Shown here: piece by piece, positions 13,761-17,239 of the stretch
Numbering within the stretch: position 1 is the first letter of the stretch
Layout: each line of letters opens with the position of its first letter
NCBI GenBank assembly: GCA_002336405.1
Contig: DDEJ01000045.1
Span: 1-17,239 of the forward strand
DNA: 17,239 bases
DNA from: Rhodobacteraceae bacterium UBA1957
Lineage (GTDB): Bacteria; Pseudomonadota; Alphaproteobacteria; Rhodobacterales; Rhodobacteraceae
Direction of reading: 5' to 3'
Notes under the pieces: generated by a model
What the model was told of the DNA's origin: nothing
Database searches by the model: none
The model's input: the letters and a program-made list of their open reading frames with translations, nothing else
Program-made: the position numbers and the translations under genes

Positions 13761-15203
13761 CTAATTGGCGGTTTTGTTTGAGGGCGCTGTCGCAACTGTG
13801 GTGTTGGGGCCTTTCGTTTCCCCCAAATCCCAATAAAGACCGACCATGGCCGAGAACGCCTGATGCAACAGTGCAATTGGCATATGCTCGTTCGGGGCGT
13901 GCTGAGCACAGCCGCGGTAACTATGGGGAATCCAGATTGTTGGCAGGTTGAGAATTTCGCTAAAGCAGTGGTTGGGCAGGGATCCTGCCAGATTAGGCAG
14001 GATGTGGGGTGCGCTTTGCGTGCTGTGTTCCAGAGAGGAGGCGACAAAATTAACCCAAGGATTGTCGGGGTTTACCCGCGTGGCTTGAAAAGCGACTTTA
14101 TCGGTGGCGATAATGTGGACCTGATGAAATCCTTTGCGGTCCAGATGCCGGCGCAGCGATGGCACGATGCCGTCGGCGTCAGTCCCTACCACGAATCGCA
14201 GCTGACAGGTCGCGCTGGCATGGCCGGATATAGCGTTGACGGGTGCGTCTGGCACACCGCTTTTCATCGCGAGAACGGCGAATGAATTCCAACCAAAAAC
14301 CCGCTCATTTGACGTCAGCCCTACCTCGCCCCAGTTTGGGTCAATTACCTCATCGCCGCCGGTCTCGGTGGGCAGGCGCGCCAGCGCAGCGCGAATGTCA
14401 GGCGTCAGACTTGAGGGACGCCATTCGGCAATCTTAATTTGCCCACGCGCATCGGTAAGACTTGCCAGTGCCTGCACCAAGATAGTTGCGGGATCGGCCA
14501 ACAATCCACCCCAATTGCCTGAGTGATGCGCGCGGTTACGCAGGCGCACCTCGAGGTCAAAATTGACCGCGCCGCGCGATCCCATGAACATGGTTGGGAC
14601 CTCGGGCATCAACCGTGGGCCGTCTGACGCGATCAGCACGTCGGCTGCCAGTGCATCGCGCTGCGCGGCACAAAACTCGGCCAATCCGGGCGACCCGGTT
14701 TCTTCGGCCATCTCGATCAGAACCTTGACGTTGAACCCCAGCGACCCGCGCAGCTCGATCAGGGTTTTAAGCGCCATTAAATTGATCAGATGTTGGCCTT
14801 TATTGTCGGCGGTCCCGCGACCGTATATCAGGCCGTCAATGGCCTTGGCTGCAAACGGGCTGAGCCCCGCGTCCCATTGGTTATCCTGGCCGTGGGTGAC
14901 GTCACCATGGCCATAGATTAGGATCGTGGGCAGGTCGGAATTTTCGACACGACTGGCCAAAAGCAAAGGTGGAGCCTGCGCGACCGGGTTTTCATGCAGC
15001 CCCACGTCAAATCCCATTTCAAGCAACATCGGACGCATCATCTCGCTCAAATACTGTTTTAACACTGCCGCCTGTGCAGGGTTTTGGCTTTCTGTGCGCA
15101 GCGCCACCAATTCACTCAATCGCCGCTCTAAATGACCACTTTCGATCACAGTTTGAGCGGCCGCCATGGCAACAACGCGGGTCAGGTCAAGGGGATTGGG
15201 CAT
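13761..15203 (-). CDS. M20-family metallopeptidase (dipeptidase-like)
   Basis: Cytoplasmic zinc/cobalt metallohydrolase of the M20 dipeptidase (ArgE/DapE/CPG2) group, 480 residues. Metal-site residues are visible: His99 in YGHGDV (98-102), Asp133 in GRGTADNKG (128-136), catalytic/metal Glu167-Glu168 in EMAEETGSPG (164-173), Asp194 in ASDGPR, and His435 in QHAPNEH (434-440). A lid/dimerisation domain occupies about 210-350. The start at 15203 (MPNPLDLTRVV) has GGAG 9 bases upstream; an ATG 11 codons earlier lacks this. The gene ends 30 bp from the convergent GntR regulator and is divergent from a second M20 hydrolase. The family removes amino acids from dipeptides or N-acyl conjugates; the substrate is unknown. 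Confidence 0.9.
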   Translation of the reverse strand: MPNPLDLTRVVAMAAAQTVIESGHLERRLSELVALRTESQNPAQAAVLKQYLSEMMRPMLLEMGFDVGLHENPVAQAPPLLLASRVENSDLPTILIYGHGDVTHGQDNQWDAGLSPFAAKAIDGLIYGRGTADNKGQHLINLMALKTLIELRGSLGFNVKVLIEMAEETGSPGLAEFCAAQRDALAADVLIASDGPRLMPEVPTMFMGSRGAVNFDLEVRLRNRAHHSGNWGGLLADPATILVQALASLTDARGQIKIAEWRPSSLTPDIRAALARLPTETGGDEVIDPNWGEVGLTSNERVFGWNSFAVLAMKSGVPDAPVNAISGHASATCQLRFVVGTDADGIVPSLRRHLDRKGFHQVHIIATDKVAFQATRVNPDNPWVNFVASSLEHSTQSAPHILPNLAGSLPNHCFSEILNLPTIWIPHSYRGCAQHAPNEHMPIALLHQAFSAMVGLYWDLGETKGPNTTVATAPSNKTAN

Positions 15204-15501
15204 TTTGCAGGTCTCCAACGCGTTCAGACACCCCAATTGGGGCTTGCGGCTATATTCGGCAACTTTGGTGCACTTACAAGGCGAATTATTTCACAAAAAG
15301 GATCATGATTAAAAAGAAACTGCGGCGGTATTTTTGCTGTCGGATACATCTGCTGACATCTGATATTTGCGGCCCAAAAGAGGCGTCTTTGACAAATATC
15401 TTTGATGCGGGTCTTGTTTCAAAGCGGGTCAAAACATTTGCTTGTTTTCAACAGCGGGCTATACCCTAAACACATTATGTGCTGTTCAAAGGAGCCCAAA
15501 G
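15204..15501. promoter_or_regulatory. Divergent promoter region with direct and inverted repeats
   Basis: This 298-bp gap separates two divergent M20 hydrolase genes. It holds a direct repeat ACATCTG (15346-15352 and 15356-15362, one helical turn apart), an inverted repeat GATATTTG (15362-15369) / CAAATATC (15393-15400), and TGACAAATATCTTTG (15390-15404), which resembles a palindrome upstream of the EamA gene. TTGACA at 15389-15394 could be a -35 element, but no good -10 follows. TTGCTT (15438) with TATACC (15460) is another weak candidate for the plus-strand gene. Confidence 0.4.
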
Positions 15502-16671
15502 ATGAATATTTTGCCGATCATTGCTGCCGCTGAAGAGGAATTGTGCGATATTTTCGAGATGTTACACGCGCACCCCGAGATTGGCTTTGAAGAGCATAAA
15601 ACCAGCCAGATCGTTGCTGAACGTTTACGGGCGTTTGGCGTTGACGAAGTGCATACTGGGATTGGCAATACCGGGGTGGTGGGGCTGTTGCACGGTAAGG
15701 GGCGCGGCAACCGGCGCATTGGATTGCGCGCTGATATGGATGCGCTGCCTATTCATGAAAACACCGGGTTGAGCTATCAATCAACCCAATCTGGTAAGAT
15801 GCATGCCTGCGGTCACGACGGTCATACGACCATGCTGTTGGGAGCTGCCAAACATCTGGCAGAAACACGGGATTTTGATGGATCGGTGGCATTGATTTTT
15901 CAACCCGCCGAAGAAGGCTTGGGTGGTGCTTTGGCAATGATGGAACAAGGTTTATTTCAAAAATTTCCCTGTGATGAAATCTATGGCATGCACAATGCCC
16001 CCAATGGGCGTCCGGGCCGCTTTGAGATCTGTAAAGGGCGTGCGATGGCGGGGGCTGCGTTTTTTGATATTGTCATCAGTGGCTTGGGCAGTCACGCGGC
16101 CTTGCCGCACCAATCCCGCGACCCGATTGTCATAGCGTCTGGTCTGGTGTCGCAGATCCAAAGCATCGTCAGTCGCAACGTTGCGCCGCTTGAAACCTGC
16201 GTTTTATCGGTCACCCAAATCCATGCCGGTAGCGCGTATAATGTCGTGCCTGAAACAGCGACGCTGGCAGGCACAATCCGTTACTTTGAACAAGAGGTTT
16301 ATGAGACAGCCACCCAGCGTTTGCAGGCGTTATGCGACGGTTTTGCCACGGCCTTTGACGTTGATGTGGCGCTCGAGTTGCGGCCGCTGTTCAACGTGCT
16401 GAAAAATGATCCCAATCTGTCGCAGGCCTATCTGGAGGCCGCCTCTGATATTGTTGGTCCTGAAAACGTGTCAACACAGGTTGCGCCCGATACGGCCTCT
16501 GAGGATTTTGCCGATATGCTGCAAGTGGTGCCGGGTGCCTATTGTCGCGTTGGGCACAGTGGCACCATGCCTTTGCACAACCCGCAATTTACTTTAGGGA
16601 AAGAAATTTTGCCCGTGGGTGCATCGATTATGGCGCGATTGGTGGAAACCCGCCTGCCACTAGAAGGGTGA
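15502..16671 (+). CDS. M20D-family amidohydrolase (hippurate hydrolase/N-acyl-amino-acid hydrolase type)
   Basis: Metal-dependent cytoplasmic amidohydrolase, 389 residues, the usual length for M20D enzymes. The M20D metal-site pattern is complete: Cys103 and His105 in MHACGHDGHTTML (100-112), Glu137-Glu138 in FQPAEEGLGG (133-142), His164 in YGMHNAP, and His359 in MPLHNPQF. The substrate-domain motif GLGSHAALPHQSRDPI (194-209) and HAGSAYNVVPETATLAGTIR (241-260) are typical. The start at 15502 has AAAGGAG 7 bases upstream (15488-15494); the open frame back to 15442 is untranslated leader. Relatives release free amino acids from N-acyl, N-benzoyl or indole-acetyl conjugates. The natural substrate here is unknown. 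It is divergent from the other M20 gene and may share its regulation. Confidence 0.92.
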   Translation: MNILPIIAAAEEELCDIFEMLHAHPEIGFEEHKTSQIVAERLRAFGVDEVHTGIGNTGVVGLLHGKGRGNRRIGLRADMDALPIHENTGLSYQSTQSGKMHACGHDGHTTMLLGAAKHLAETRDFDGSVALIFQPAEEGLGGALAMMEQGLFQKFPCDEIYGMHNAPNGRPGRFEICKGRAMAGAAFFDIVISGLGSHAALPHQSRDPIVIASGLVSQIQSIVSRNVAPLETCVLSVTQIHAGSAYNVVPETATLAGTIRYFEQEVYETATQRLQALCDGFATAFDVDVALELRPLFNVLKNDPNLSQAYLEAASDIVGPENVSTQVAPDTASEDFADMLQVVPGAYCRVGHSGTMPLHNPQFTLGKEILPVGASIMARLVETRLPLEG

Positions 16672-16740
16672 CAGTGCGGGCTGATGTACGTGGCCGGTCG
16701 CAAGGATGAAAATAAGGTGACCAGTGTCTCTCATATTTGC

Positions 16741-17239
16741 CTAAGATACGTCGCCGTCGGGGGCGTTACCTTTGTTGGAAAGTGATGGTTGAAACAACCA
16801 ACGCGACAGCAGGCCGATTCCAAACAATACCAACACCCACAGGGCGAACCAACCGACAAAGGGGACAAGTAGGAACAGCGCAGCGGCTATAATACCGGTT
16901 AACGTATCACGCAGCACTGCGACCTCGCTCAACGCGGCGTTGCGCCCGGCAAGCTGTGTCAGTTTGGCGCCAAACCCATAGGCCCCTGCAACCAGACCTG
17001 CCAGCGCTGTCAGCAATACGATGACTGCAATAACAGGTGTGGCCAGCATTCCGATTATAGTCATTGCAAGGACAATCGCAGCGCCGATCAGGGCAGATAT
17101 AGTTAAAAATCCAATCCACCAACTGCGCCCAATACTGCCCTTACCAAGTTCGGAAATTTTTGCCGTTGCCGTTGGTGCAATCTTGGAAAACGCCAAGGCG
17201 ATCGCCGCGACTAGAACTATTATGCCGATCCCAATCCCA
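16741..17239 (-). CDS. Multi-spanning membrane protein of unknown function (C-terminal part, cut by right edge)
   Basis: The reading frame is open from the right edge to the stop at 16741-16743, giving about 165 residues of the C-terminus. A TTG at 17196 could be taken as a start, but the codons before it encode GIGIGIIVLVAAIALAFSK, clearly a membrane segment, so the true start is outside the window. Further hydrophobic segments follow: SWWIGFLTISALIGAAIVLA, then LATPVIAVIVLLTALAGLVAGAYGF, then LTGIIAAALFLLVPFVGWFALWVLVLFGIGLLSRW, before a polar tail. No catalytic motif is seen and I do not recognise the family. It is convergent with the M20D gene across a 69-bp gap with no obvious terminator. 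Confidence 0.75.
   Translation of the reverse strand, partial: GIGIGIIVLVAAIALAFSKIAPTATAKISELGKGSIGRSWWIGFLTISALIGAAIVLAMTIIGMLATPVIAVIVLLTALAGLVAGAYGFGAKLTQLAGRNAALSEVAVLRDTLTGIIAAALFLLVPFVGWFALWVLVLFGIGLLSRWLFQPSLSNKGNAPDGDVS

Noticed and set aside
13863..14285. 140-codon plus-strand frame inside the M20 dipeptidase gene
   Set aside because: The opposite strand carries a complete M20 protein with all metal ligands, so this frame is a shadow.
15389..15417. Sigma-70-type promoter with -35 TTGACA for the M20D gene
   Set aside because: The -35 is perfect, but the 17-bp-spaced hexamer TCTTGT is a poor -10, so I kept it only as a note in the intergenic entry.
1..17239. CRISPR array, tRNA/rRNA genes, insertion sequences or integrase genes
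   Set aside because: No regularly spaced repeats, cloverleaf-like segments, transposase or recombinase motifs were seen. The window reads as ordinary metabolic and transport operons.

Overview
The window looks like a chromosomal segment of a marine alphaproteobacterium of the Roseobacter group (Rhodobacteraceae). This is inferred from the protein families, the moderately high G+C coding sequence with AT-richer intergenic gaps, and a sulfonate catabolic operon of a kind known from that group. No rRNA, tRNA, CRISPR array, insertion sequence or phage gene was seen.

Left part (1-4732, all minus strand): a carbohydrate/polyol-type ABC importer operon. It reads GlpR-like DeoR repressor, then a MalK/UgpC-type ATPase (ATGA overlap), a periplasmic solute-binding protein, a first permease and a second permease (ATGA overlap). 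The second permease runs off the left edge. The GlpR-like regulator suggests a glycerol-3-phosphate-like or polyol ligand, but the binding protein is not a textbook UgpB. A 508-bp AT-rich gap with several short palindromes separates this operon from a plus-strand EamA-family permease (5241-6143).

Centre (6310-12859, minus strand): a compact 3-sulfolactate degradation operon, suyA-suyB-slcC-comC-slcH-slcGF. SuyAB is (R)-sulfolactate sulfo-lyase, releasing pyruvate and (bi)sulfite. SlcC and ComC are two dehydrogenases of opposite stereospecificity that together turn (S)-sulfolactate into the (R)-isomer through sulfopyruvate. SlcH plus a fused TctA-TctB membrane protein form a tripartite tricarboxylate-type (TTT) importer. 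A divergent GntR/HutC-family regulator (13008-13730) is the likely controller, and an imperfect 12-bp palindrome lies between the two start sites. No sulfite exporter, sulfite dehydrogenase or acetyltransferase for sulfoacetaldehyde is present in the window.

Right part (13761-17239): two divergently transcribed M20-family metallohydrolases, a 480-residue dipeptidase-like enzyme (minus) and a 389-residue M20D amidohydrolase (plus). Their 298-bp shared intergenic region has direct and inverted repeats. Last comes the C-terminal part of a multi-spanning membrane protein whose reading frame continues beyond the right edge.

The main point is the complete two-enantiomer sulfolactate operon. Its less ordinary details are the TctA-TctB fusion, a TTG start for suyA behind a strong ribosome binding site, stem-loops directly after both solute-binding-protein genes, and a 15-bp motif (14/15 identical) in the gaps upstream of both the EamA gene and the M20D gene.
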